The notes below the pieces were generated by a model. It saw nothing but the letters and a program-made list of their open reading frames with translations. It had not been told where the DNA came from and did not search any database. This document shows positions 1-7,140 of a DNA stretch of 64,000 nucleotides, piece by piece (the stretch's first letter is position 1; every line of letters begins with the position of its first letter). The stretch spans positions 5,704,001 to 5,768,000 of the forward strand of contig NZ_BAABIS010000001.1 in NCBI RefSeq assembly GCF_039542905.1. The letters are read 5' to 3'. Both the position numbers and the translations under genes were made by a program. The DNA comes from Kitasatospora terrestris (GTDB lineage: Bacteria > Actinomycetota > Actinomycetes > Streptomycetales > Streptomycetaceae).

Positions 1-246
1 GACCAGCGACCCGCGTTCGCGGATCTTGCGGATCTTCGCGCCGACGTTCTTGGCCGGCGGCAGGCTGGCCGCCAGGTCGCAGTTGTCGTCGGCCTGCAGC
101 GCCCCCTCGGCGGCCTGCTCCACCACGGCGGCGGGCCGCGTGCCCCCGGCACCCTGCGAGGTGCCGGCGCCCAGCACCCCGGCCCCCAGCACCGCGGCCG
201 CGACCAGCGCGCGGGCCCCGACCGTCCGCATCCTCGTACGCCTCAT
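1..246 (-). CDS. glnH: Glutamine/glutamate-binding lipoprotein GlnH, N-terminal part (runs off the left edge)
   Basis: Only the first 82 codons are inside the window. The ATG at 246 follows an AGGGGGA ribosome site. The protein opens with an arginine-rich stretch and an Ala/Val/Gly-rich hydrophobic segment (about residues 10-30) typical of an export signal. Then come NCDLAASLPP and a KIRKIRERGSLV segment, which matches the start of periplasmic-type binding proteins for Glu/Gln (the part before the usual GVD motif). It lies 14 bp after glnX on the same strand, the order seen in the mycobacterial glnX-glnH-pknG operon. There GlnH binds the amino acid outside the cell and signals through GlnX to the kinase PknG. 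PknG would lie beyond the window edge, so the assignment rests on order and a short N-terminus. Confidence 0.65.
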   Translation of the reverse strand, partial: MRRTRMRTVGARALVAAAVLGAGVLGAGTSQGAGGTRPAAVVEQAAEGALQADDNCDLAASLPPAKNVGAKIRKIRERGSLV

Positions 247-260
247 CGTTCCCGTCCCCC

Positions 261-1640
261 TCACCGGTACTCCGCCAGCCGGCGGCCCACGCCCCGGACC
301 ACGCCGATCGCGGCGCCCACCGCCAGCACCGCCGCGCCCACGGCCAGCAGCTCCAGCGAGCCCCCCACCCCGGACGCCGCCGCCTCGAAGCGGCCCTGCT
401 CGACCGCCGCCGCCTTGCCGAACTGCTCGTCCATCGCCTTGAACGCCGCGTCCGAGGTGTCCCCGCCGGTGGCGCTCAGCGTCGCCCTCAGCGCCGCGTC
501 GTAGTCGCCCGACGCCTGCTGGTCGGCCGCTGCCTGGTGGCGCTTCTGCCAGGCGGCGAACTGCTTGCCGGCCTCGGTCATCGCGGCATTCGCCCCGCTC
601 GGCGCCACCTCGGACGCCCACGCCACCGAACCGGGCTGGCGGGACGGACCGTTCAGCGGGTCGGCGAGGGTCTTCCAGGCCTTGGAGTAGGTGTCCGAGG
701 AACCCCGGTCGACCAGGTTGAGGTTCTCCGCCGCGTGCGCCTGGAGGGCCGAGATCCGGACCCGGTTGAGCTCGGCCAGCGGCCGCGAGCCGGTCTGCCG
801 GCTGTCCGCCAGCGCCGACCCGGCGGCCGCGGACCCGGCGGCCAGCCACACCACGGCGACCAGCACCGCGGCGCTCGCGCCCACCAGACCCACGTTGAAC
901 ACCCGGTTGGTCCGCCGGAACAGCACCACCTGGTAGCGGGCCAGCGCCCCGAGCGCCAGCAGCCCCAGCAGCAGCGCCACCAGCGGGTAGGCGCTCGCCG
1001 TCTCCTGGTCCCGGTCCAGCTGCTCCGCCTCCGCGTCGACCAGCTTCTGCGCGTTCGGCAGCATGGTCTGCTGCATCAGCTTCGAGGCGTACCGCAGGTA
1101 GGCGCCGCCGAGCGGCAGGCCCTGCCGGTCGTTCGCCCGGGCGGTCTCCACCAGGCCCGCGTACCGCGGAAGTTGCTGGTTGAGCTCGGCGACCGAGCGC
1201 TGCGCCTCGGGGGACGACCCGGTGCGCGCCGCGGCCTGCGCCAGCAACCGGGCCGCGGTCGCCAGGTCGTCCTGGTAGCGCTTGCGGATCTCCGGCGGCT
1301 CCGCCCCGGCCAGCAGGAAGCCGCCCGCGGCGGTGGTGTCCGCGTCCGCCAGCGAGCGGTAGATCTCCGCCGCGTCCTGGCTCAGCGGCTGGCTGTGCGA
1401 CACCACCTGCGAGGCCACCACCGCCCGGTCGGCCACCTGCCAGGCCGCGACCGTGCCGAACAGCAGCACCAGCGCGGCCAGCACCCCGCCCGCCAGCCGC
1501 AGCCGGCCCGGCGGGGTCTGCGCCTGCGACCGCAGCCGGCCCAGCGCGCCGCGCGGCCCGCGCGGCACGGGCTGCCGCCCCGCCTGCGCGGGAAGCCCCG
1601 CAACGGCCCCCTGCTTCTGCGTGATTACCGGTGTTCCCAC
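261..1640 (-). CDS. glnX: GlnX-like membrane sensor protein
   Basis: This is a 459-residue membrane protein with four predicted helices, near residues 47-68, 217-240, 249-272 and 430-452, and two large extracytoplasmic segments rich in Ala, Gln and Leu helices. This is the layout of GlnX, which in mycobacteria passes the ligand state of the binding protein GlnH to the cytoplasmic kinase PknG. I chose the GTG at 1640 because GGGGAGGG lies about 7 nt upstream; the frame is open back to an ATG at 1721. The glnH-like gene follows 14 bp downstream. The predicted external domains resemble four-helix-bundle sensor domains of chemoreceptors. No catalytic motif is visible, so the role is inferred from architecture and neighbour. 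Confidence 0.65.
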   Translation of the reverse strand: MGTPVITQKQGAVAGLPAQAGRQPVPRGPRGALGRLRSQAQTPPGRLRLAGGVLAALVLLFGTVAAWQVADRAVVASQVVSHSQPLSQDAAEIYRSLADADTTAAGGFLLAGAEPPEIRKRYQDDLATAARLLAQAAARTGSSPEAQRSVAELNQQLPRYAGLVETARANDRQGLPLGGAYLRYASKLMQQTMLPNAQKLVDAEAEQLDRDQETASAYPLVALLLGLLALGALARYQVVLFRRTNRVFNVGLVGASAAVLVAVVWLAAGSAAAGSALADSRQTGSRPLAELNRVRISALQAHAAENLNLVDRGSSDTYSKAWKTLADPLNGPSRQPGSVAWASEVAPSGANAAMTEAGKQFAAWQKRHQAAADQQASGDYDAALRATLSATGGDTSDAAFKAMDEQFGKAAAVEQGRFEAAASGVGGSLELLAVGAAVLAVGAAIGVVRGVGRRLAEYR

Positions 1641-1757
1641 CGCCCACCCTCCCCTGTGGCCCGCCCCTCGGAGCGGGCCTCGGCCCGCAGCAGCAGTATG
1701 GCGGCGGGCGCTGACGATCACACGTGAGTTGTGCCGGACTTGAGGTTGTTCAGCGTT

Positions 1758-1831
1758 GTTCCGTGTCGGCGTTCCGCGATGTTCCGCAGGCGTTCCGAGA
1801 GCGGCGACGCCCGTCGACGGCGTCCGGTTCC
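1758..1831. repeat. Five GTTCCG direct repeats in a divergent promoter region
   Basis: GTTCCG occurs at 1758, 1771, 1781, 1792 and 1826. The first four are spaced 13, 10 and 11 bp apart, close to one helical turn. They lie between the divergent glnX (minus) and nucleosidase (plus) genes. This spacing suits cooperative binding of a regulator on one DNA face. No known regulator is assigned. Confidence 0.4.
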
Positions 1832-1870
1832 GACCGCGGCGGGCGCCGGACGGATTTGTAGCATGGCGGC

Positions 1871-2446
1871 ATGCGCCTCATCGGAACCGTCTCACCGGAC
1901 CGCCCGCTGCTCGTCGTCGCCGTCCGCGAGGAGGCGGCCCATCTGGACGAGCGGCTGCCCGTGCTGCTCACCGGCATCGGGAAGATCAACGCCACCGCCG
2001 CCCTGGCCACCGTGCTGGCCTGCGGCGAACTGCCGTCCCAGGTCGTCAACCTGGGCACCGCCGGTGCGCTCAAGCCCGGCTGGGAGGGCACCCACGAGGT
2101 GGCGAACGTGCTCCAGCACGACCTCGACACCCCGGTCCTGAAGGCGCTCACCGGCCGCACCTACGGCGCGCCGATCGACCTCGGGGCCGGCGGCGGGCCG
2201 ACCCTCGCCACCGGCGACCTGTTCGTCTCCGACCCGGCCGCCCGCGACCGGCTCGCGCTCAGCGCCGACCTGGTCGACATGGAGGGCTACGCGATCGCCA
2301 CCGTCGCGCGCCGCGCCGAGGTGCCGGTCCGGCTGGTCAAGCACGTCAGCGACGAGGCCGGCGAGGGCGCCGACCTGACCTGGCGGGAGTCGGTCGACGG
2401 CTGTGCGAAGGTCCTCGCCGCCTGGGTCCGCGACCACCTGCACTGA
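1871..2446 (+). CDS. MTA/SAH nucleosidase-like nucleoside phosphorylase family protein
   Basis: The 191-residue protein has the PNP/UDP phosphorylase fold signatures: TGIGKINATAAL near residue 36, VNLGTAGAL near residue 58, the ribose-binding VDMEGYAIA near residue 136, and VKHVSDEAG near residue 156, where the Asp after Ser is the usual base-protonating residue. Members cleave purine nucleosides or S-adenosylhomocysteine/methylthioadenosine in salvage. The exact substrate cannot be read from the sequence. No ribosome site precedes the ATG; instead TAGCAT at 1859-1864 sits 6 nt upstream, so the mRNA is probably leaderless. The last eight codons and stop are tandemly duplicated just downstream (2420-2470). 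Confidence 0.8.
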   Translation: MRLIGTVSPDRPLLVVAVREEAAHLDERLPVLLTGIGKINATAALATVLACGELPSQVVNLGTAGALKPGWEGTHEVANVLQHDLDTPVLKALTGRTYGAPIDLGAGGGPTLATGDLFVSDPAARDRLALSADLVDMEGYAIATVARRAEVPVRLVKHVSDEAGEGADLTWRESVDGCAKVLAAWVRDHLH

Positions 2447-2470
2447 GCCTGGGTCCGCGACCACCTGCAC
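2420..2470. repeat. Tandem duplication of the nucleosidase 3' end
   Basis: The 24 bases that encode AWVRDHLH (2420-2443) are followed by TGA and then repeated exactly at 2447-2470, so a 27-bp unit is present nearly twice. The second copy lies after the stop codon. Exact identity suggests a recent slippage or duplication event. Confidence 0.8.
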
Positions 2471-2572
2471 GGGGCCCCGGGAACGGCGGTCGAGGACGCC
2501 TCGATCGAAAGCCGGCGGCGGCGGCCCGGAATCCACCGGGTCCGCCACCGGGTCCGCCGCCGGGGCGGGGGC

Positions 2573-3169
2573 TCAGGCCTGAGCGGCCTTCAGCACGTCC
2601 CCGGTGGTCACCACCTTGGCGAACCTCATCCGGTGCAGGACGGCCGCGGTCGCCCGGGCCAGCTGTTCGGCCGGGATCGGCACGCCGTCCGGCCCGGCCA
2701 TCGCGAAGGTGTGCATCGCGTCGGTCGGGAAGACCACGTCGTAGCCGAGGTTGCCGCCCATCCGGGCGGTGGTCTCGTTGCAGACGTTGGTCATGATCCC
2801 GGCCACCACCAGCTGGGTGGCACCCCGGGCCTGCAGCCACGCGTGCAGGTCCGGGGTGCCGTAGAACGCGCTGTTGACGGTCTTGGTGATGTGCAGGTCC
2901 GCCGCGGCCCCGGCCACCACCGGCTTCAGCTCGTACCCCGGGGTGCCCGGCTGGAGCGGGCCGCCCGGAGAGCCGTGCTGGACGGTGACGACCGGCCGGC
3001 CGGTCGCCGCCCAGGCGTCCAGCAGCGCGGCCATGTTCGCCTCGGCCTGCGGGTTGTCGCGCTCGCCCCAGAAGGCGGCGTCCTCGAAGCCCTGCTGGAC
3101 GTCGATCATGATCAGGACGGCGTCGGCGGCGAGCTGGAGCGGGGCGTCGAATGCGCTGGTGTTCGTCAT
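2573..3169 (-). CDS. Isochorismatase-family cysteine hydrolase
   Basis: The 198-residue protein carries the family's catalytic triad: Asp in LIMIDVQQGF (about residue 23), Lys in HITKTVNSAF (about residue 97), and Cys in GIMTNVCNETTARM (about residue 129), preceded by a cis-peptide-type turn. Family members hydrolyse isochorismate, nicotinamide, N-carbamoyl amides or related amides. The substrate is not evident here. It is divergent from the GlxA-type regulator at 3241 with a 71-bp gap, so it is a likely target of that regulator. It converges on the nucleosidase gene. Confidence 0.85.
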   Translation of the reverse strand: MTNTSAFDAPLQLAADAVLIMIDVQQGFEDAAFWGERDNPQAEANMAALLDAWAATGRPVVTVQHGSPGGPLQPGTPGYELKPVVAGAAADLHITKTVNSAFYGTPDLHAWLQARGATQLVVAGIMTNVCNETTARMGGNLGYDVVFPTDAMHTFAMAGPDGVPIPAEQLARATAAVLHRMRFAKVVTTGDVLKAAQA

Positions 3170-3240
3170 GGCTCCATCCTGCGAGCCCGCGGCCGGGGCC
3201 GGTGAGAGGCGGAAGAGCCCACCATCGATACATTCCTGCC

Positions 3241-4215
3241 ATGCGCACCGTTGGCTGCCTGATCTTCGACGGCGTCCGCGCCTTCGACTACGCCGTCATC
3301 ACCGAGGTCTGGGCGAACCGGGCCGCCCGGCCCGGCCTGCCCGGCTTCGACCTGCTGGTCTGCGGACCGCCCGGCGCCCGGGTCGCGCTCACCGGCGGCC
3401 TGGAACGCGTCCCCGACGCCGGGCTCGACGCGCTCACCCGCTGCGACCTGGTCGTCGTCCCCGGCATGGCCGACCCGCTGGCCCCGTTCGACCCCGCCCT
3501 GCTCGACGCCGTCCGCGCCGCCCACGCGGCCGGCGCGCAGATCGCCTCGCTGTGCGCCGGCGCCTTCCTGCTCGCCGGCGCCGGACTGCTCGACGGCCGC
3601 ACCGCCACCACCCACTGGTGGCTCGCCGACCGGCTCGCCGAACGCCACCCCGCCGTCCACGTCGACCCGCAGGTCCTGTTCACCGGCGACGGCCGGATCT
3701 GGACCTCGGCCGGGGTCGCCGCCGGCATCGACCTGTGCCTGCACCTGGTGCGCACCGCGCACGGGCAGCAGGCCGCCGCGGAGATCGCCCGCTCCATGGT
3801 CACCGCGCCCTTCCGCACCGGCGGGCAGGCCCAGTTCATCCCCTCGCCCGTCCCCGCCGCCGCCGAGCGCGACGACCCGCTGACCGCCGTCCGCGGCGCC
3901 GTCCTGGCCGCGCTCGACAGCCCGTGGACCGTCGGCCGGATGGCCCGCGAGGCCGTCATGTCCGAACGCACCTTCGCGCGCCGCTTCGCCGAGGCCACCG
4001 GCACCCCGCCGCTGCGCTGGCTCCTCGAACAGCGCGTCCTCGCCGCCCAGCGGCTCCTGGAGGAGACCGACCTGCCGGTCGACGCGATCGCCGTCCGCTG
4101 CGGTTTCGGCTCCGCCGTCTCCCTCCGCCCCGTCTTCACCCGCCGGGTCGGCGTCGCCCCCCGCGAGTACCGCCGCACCTTCCGCGGCCGCACCCCCGAC
4201 ATGGGCACCGCCTAA
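3241..4215 (+). CDS. GlxA-family transcriptional regulator (DJ-1/PfpI domain plus AraC HTH)
   Basis: The 324-residue protein has an N-terminal DJ-1/PfpI-like domain (about 1-175) with the nucleophile-elbow sequence IASLCAGAFLLA. A C-terminal AraC/XylS double helix-turn-helix (about 220-320) ends in the typical RCGFGSAVSLRPVFTRRVGVAPREYR. Such proteins are cytoplasmic activators or repressors that usually control a neighbouring catabolic gene. The divergent isochorismatase-like gene is the obvious candidate. The ATG at 3241 follows TACATT (3229-3234) by 6 nt and has no Shine-Dalgarno, which points to leaderless transcription. Its stop overlaps the stop of the convergent membrane-protein gene (shared CTAA). 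Confidence 0.85.
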   Translation: MRTVGCLIFDGVRAFDYAVITEVWANRAARPGLPGFDLLVCGPPGARVALTGGLERVPDAGLDALTRCDLVVVPGMADPLAPFDPALLDAVRAAHAAGAQIASLCAGAFLLAGAGLLDGRTATTHWWLADRLAERHPAVHVDPQVLFTGDGRIWTSAGVAAGIDLCLHLVRTAHGQQAAAEIARSMVTAPFRTGGQAQFIPSPVPAAAERDDPLTAVRGAVLAALDSPWTVGRMAREAVMSERTFARRFAEATGTPPLRWLLEQRVLAAQRLLEETDLPVDAIAVRCGFGSAVSLRPVFTRRVGVAPREYRRTFRGRTPDMGTA

Positions 4216-4796
4216 CGAGGCACCCGTCGCGGCTCCCCGGGCCGCCCCGTGGCCGGGTCCAGGGGGTAGACGAGGAGCGACCGCCAACCGGTGACCGTGA
4301 CCTCGTTCGGACCGGTCCAGGCCACACCCTCCAGGGCCTCCTCGTCCCACTCGGTGCCCAGGGCCCAGTGCCGGGCGGACCAGCCGTCGCCGGTCCGCAC
4401 CTCCACCAGGTACCGCGGGCCGAGGACGTGGGAGACGTCCGTCACGGTCACCGTCCGGCCGGAGCGGTCGGCGGCGGAGTGCTGCTCGACGGGCGCCCGG
4501 TGGCCGCCGATCAGCAGGGTCAGGCCCCAGAGCGTGACCGTCGAGGCGACGGCGACCGAGACGACGATCGAGCCCTGCTCGAACCCCCAGCCGGGCCGAC
4601 GACGCACTTCCAGCAACATCGCGGCGGCCGCCACCACCGGTGCCGCCATCAGCACGGCCGCATGGTGGAACCAGGCATCGACCCGCACCAGCCCGCCGTC
4701 GGCGCAGGCCAGCAGCCCCGCCCCGTAGGCGAGCACCGGAACCAGTGCCAGCCCTCCGAGCGCCCGGACGAGCCACGTGCCGCGACGCCCGGTCAC
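4212..4796 (-). CDS. Tandem membrane-protein paralogue, third copy
   Basis: The protein has 194 residues: three or four hydrophobic helices in the first half, then a soluble C-terminal domain with RHWALGTEWDEE, AWTGPNEVTVT and a final PLDPATGRPGEPRRVPR. The GTG start at 4796 overlaps the TGA of the preceding paralogue as GTGA, so translation is probably coupled. The C-terminal domain is clearly related to those of the two upstream genes (RHWDLGV, WTGPNE, YTLDPATGRPDEG). I do not recognise a named family. The soluble half may lie outside the membrane and may be a small beta-rich domain; that is inference. Confidence 0.65.
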   Translation of the reverse strand: MTGRRGTWLVRALGGLALVPVLAYGAGLLACADGGLVRVDAWFHHAAVLMAAPVVAAAAMLLEVRRRPGWGFEQGSIVVSVAVASTVTLWGLTLLIGGHRAPVEQHSAADRSGRTVTVTDVSHVLGPRYLVEVRTGDGWSARHWALGTEWDEEALEGVAWTGPNEVTVTGWRSLLVYPLDPATGRPGEPRRVPR

Positions 4797-5386
4797 CGCC
4801 GCACCTTCCGGCCCTCGTCCGGGCGGCCGGTGGCCGGGTCCAGGGTGTAGACCAGCAGGAAGTCGTAGAAGGTCAGCGTGAGCTCGTCGGGGCCGGTCCA
4901 GGCGGCGCTCTCGAAGCCCAGGTCGTCGTGCCAGACGCCGAGGTCCCAGTGCCGGGATGACCACCCGGCACCGGTGTGGAGCACGATGTGGTGCTTCGGG
5001 TCGGGGGTGAGGCCGACGTTGCCCACCTCCACCCCCCGGTCGTTCCGGCCGGGGGCGCTCTCCCGGCCGAGGGGATCCCCGTCGCGGACGAAGAACGCCA
5101 GCACCAGGGCGGCGGGCAGGGCCAGGCCGCAGAGGGTCGCCAGGATCCCCGCCGGGACGGTCGCCCGCGTGGTCCGGTCCTTCGCCCCCACCGAGAGCGC
5201 GGCGATGGCGGCCGCCATCGCGACCGAGGGCAGGACCACCGGGTGGAAGAACAGGAGCTTCACCAGGTCCAGGCCGCCCTGACGGCAGGCCAGGGCGCCC
5301 ACCAGCAGGAGCAGGAGCGACAGCAGCGCCGCACCCTGGAGGACCCAGGGGAGCCGGCGGCGTCGTTCGGCCGTCGTCACGGTCAC
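4793..5386 (-). CDS. Tandem membrane-protein paralogue, second copy
   Basis: A 197-residue protein starting at GTG 5386, which overlaps the upstream paralogue's stop as GTGA. Hydrophobic segments are visible at about residues 12-32 (VLQGAALLSLLLLLVGALAC), 40-65 and 75-100. They are followed by a C-terminal domain with SSRHWDLGVWHDD, AWTGPDELTLT and VYTLDPATGRPDEGRKVRR. The last 17 residues are nearly identical to those of the first copy, at both protein and DNA level. Function is unknown. The three-gene array looks like local duplication followed by divergence of the membrane half. Confidence 0.65.
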   Translation of the reverse strand: MTVTTAERRRRLPWVLQGAALLSLLLLLVGALACRQGGLDLVKLLFFHPVVLPSVAMAAAIAALSVGAKDRTTRATVPAGILATLCGLALPAALVLAFFVRDGDPLGRESAPGRNDRGVEVGNVGLTPDPKHHIVLHTGAGWSSRHWDLGVWHDDLGFESAAWTGPDELTLTFYDFLLVYTLDPATGRPDEGRKVRR

Positions 5387-5964
5387 CGCGACACCTTCCG
5401 TCCCTCGTCGGGGCGGCCGGTGGCCGGGTCGAGGGTGTAGACGGTGCGGGAATCCTCGCGGACGACGGTGATCTCGTTGGGGCCGGTCCACTCGGTGCGG
5501 CTGTAGCCGTAACCGGCGAACACGCCCAGGTCCCAGTGGCGTTCGGACCAGCCGGTGCCGGCCCGGAGTTCGATCTGGTAGACGGGGTCGATGAAGTCGA
5601 TGTTGGTGACGGTCACCAGCCGGTCGGGGCGCGCCGGGGAGGTGAGCCGCTCCAGCTGGTCGGTGCCGCCGGACAGGGCGAGCGCCAGGAAGACCACCAG
5701 TGCGCCCGCGAGGACCAGGGGGGCCAGGAGCGCCGCGCAGCCGATCTGGGACCACTTGGTGCGGAACTCCAGTTCGACCACCAGCGAGACCACGACCAGC
5801 GCTGTCGCGCCGCCGACCAGCAGTAGCGGATGGTTGAACCAGGCCTCGACCCGGACGCGTCCGCCGTCCGACGCGGCCCGCCCGCCCGGCAGGTAGGCCA
5901 GCACGGCCAGCAGCGCCACCCCCCGCAGGCTCCAAGCCAGTTGGCGGCGCTGCCGCTTGGTCAT
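5383..5964 (-). CDS. Tandem membrane-protein paralogue, first copy
   Basis: A 193-residue protein whose start is set at ATG 5964, with GGGGGAAG 4-5 nt upstream; an in-frame ATG at 5985 has a poorer site. It has a basic N-terminus (MTKRQRRQ), helices near residues 9-28, 40-60 and 72-98, then a soluble domain with SERHWDLGVFAGYG, EWTGPNEITVV and VYTLDPATGRPDEGRKVSR. It is the first gene of an array of three joined by 4-nt overlaps. No catalytic or binding motif is recognised. Membrane localisation is well supported; the biological role is unknown. Confidence 0.65.
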   Translation of the reverse strand: MTKRQRRQLAWSLRGVALLAVLAYLPGGRAASDGGRVRVEAWFNHPLLLVGGATALVVVSLVVELEFRTKWSQIGCAALLAPLVLAGALVVFLALALSGGTDQLERLTSPARPDRLVTVTNIDFIDPVYQIELRAGTGWSERHWDLGVFAGYGYSRTEWTGPNEITVVREDSRTVYTLDPATGRPDEGRKVSR

Positions 5965-6080
5965 CCACTTCCCCCGGGTGATCATTCCGGGGACTCTACT
6001 ATGTGGGCCCGCCGCCGCGCGGCCGGTCGGGTGTGCGGACCCGGTGCGGACGCGCGGCGGCGGGGGATCGGGGGTCGGCG

Positions 6081-7097
6081 TCAGGCGGCTACCGGGTGGA
6101 CGCTGGGGTAGGCGTCGCGGAGGCGGTGCTGGGCGGCGGCCCCGGCGCCGAGGTGGTCGAGGCCGAGGAGGGCGGCGCCGAGCACGGGCGGGGCGACGAC
6201 GACGCGGGGTTCGGCGAGCGGGGCCGCGGCGGCGAGCCGGGCCAGCAGGTTGTCCATCAGCAGGGGCTGACGGGACGCCAGGACGCCGCCGCCGAGGACG
6301 ACCGGGACGGGTTCGCCGATCAGGTCGAGCCGGGTGAGGGCGACGGTCACGAAGCGGGTGATCTCGTCGGCCTGGCGGTCGATCAGTTGCAGCGCGGTCG
6401 GGTCGCCGGCCTCGCCGGCGGCGAAGAGCACCCGGGAGACCTCGTGCAGCCGGCCCGGGTCGAGGTCGCCGAGGTGCATGGCCTCGGCGACGGCGACGGC
6501 GCCGGGCAGGCCGAAGTGCGCGCCGATCATGGTGGAGAGCAGGGTGGGCCCGCCGCGGCCGTCCTCGGCGCGGGTGGCGTGCCACATGGCCTCGGAGGCG
6601 AGTCCGCCGCCGCCGCCCCAGTCACCGGTCAGCGTGCCGAGCGCGGGCCAGCGGGCGGTCCGCCCGTCCGGCCGCAGGCCGACGCAGTTGATCCCGGCGC
6701 CGCAGACCACGGCGACGCCGTACGGACCGTCGGTGCCGGCCCGCAGCAGGCCGAAGGTGTCGTTGGCGACGGCGGTGCTGGGGGCCCAGCCGCGGGCGGC
6801 GATCTCGGCGTGCAGGCGCTGCTCCTCGACGGGCAGGTCGGCGTTGGCGAGGCAGGCGCTGACGTGGGCGGCGACGGGGCCGTCGGCCGGCAGGCCGGCC
6901 TGGGCGGCGGCGGCGCGGACGAGCGGGGCGAGTGCGCCGACGGTCGCTTCGACGCCGTTGGCCTGCGGCTGGAAGCCGCCGCCGCGGGCGGTGCCGAGGA
7001 CCCGCCCGTCGGTGGAGACGAGGGCCACGTCGGTCTTGCTGTTGCCGGCGTCGATGGCGAGGACGCCGGGGAGGTGCTCGGGGTGCGGTCTGGTCAT
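6081..7097 (-). CDS. csnK: CsnK-like amino-sugar kinase (BadF/BadG ATPase fold)
   Basis: The 338-residue protein starts with the phosphate-1 motif AIDAGNSKTDVALV (about residue 14) and has the phosphate-2 region VVCGAGINCVG (about residue 130) and the adenosine motif VVLGGGVLAS (about residue 268). This is the N-acetylglucosamine/glucosamine kinase branch of the ASKHA fold. It is the last gene of the csn-type operon, 43 bp after the GH4 glycosidase, with GGGGGGAC upstream of the ATG. In Streptomyces the csnR-K operon takes up chitosan (glucosamine) oligosaccharides. The kinase would phosphorylate the freed sugar for glycolysis or cell-wall use. Preference for GlcN over GlcNAc is inferred from the operon. 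Confidence 0.75.
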   Translation of the reverse strand: MTRPHPEHLPGVLAIDAGNSKTDVALVSTDGRVLGTARGGGFQPQANGVEATVGALAPLVRAAAAQAGLPADGPVAAHVSACLANADLPVEEQRLHAEIAARGWAPSTAVANDTFGLLRAGTDGPYGVAVVCGAGINCVGLRPDGRTARWPALGTLTGDWGGGGGLASEAMWHATRAEDGRGGPTLLSTMIGAHFGLPGAVAVAEAMHLGDLDPGRLHEVSRVLFAAGEAGDPTALQLIDRQADEITRFVTVALTRLDLIGEPVPVVLGGGVLASRQPLLMDNLLARLAAAAPLAEPRVVVAPPVLGAALLGLDHLGAGAAAQHRLRDAYPSVHPVAA

Positions 7098-7140
7098 CGG
7101 TGCGTCCCCCCAGGGTGGTGCGTGGCGGTCATGTGGGTGG

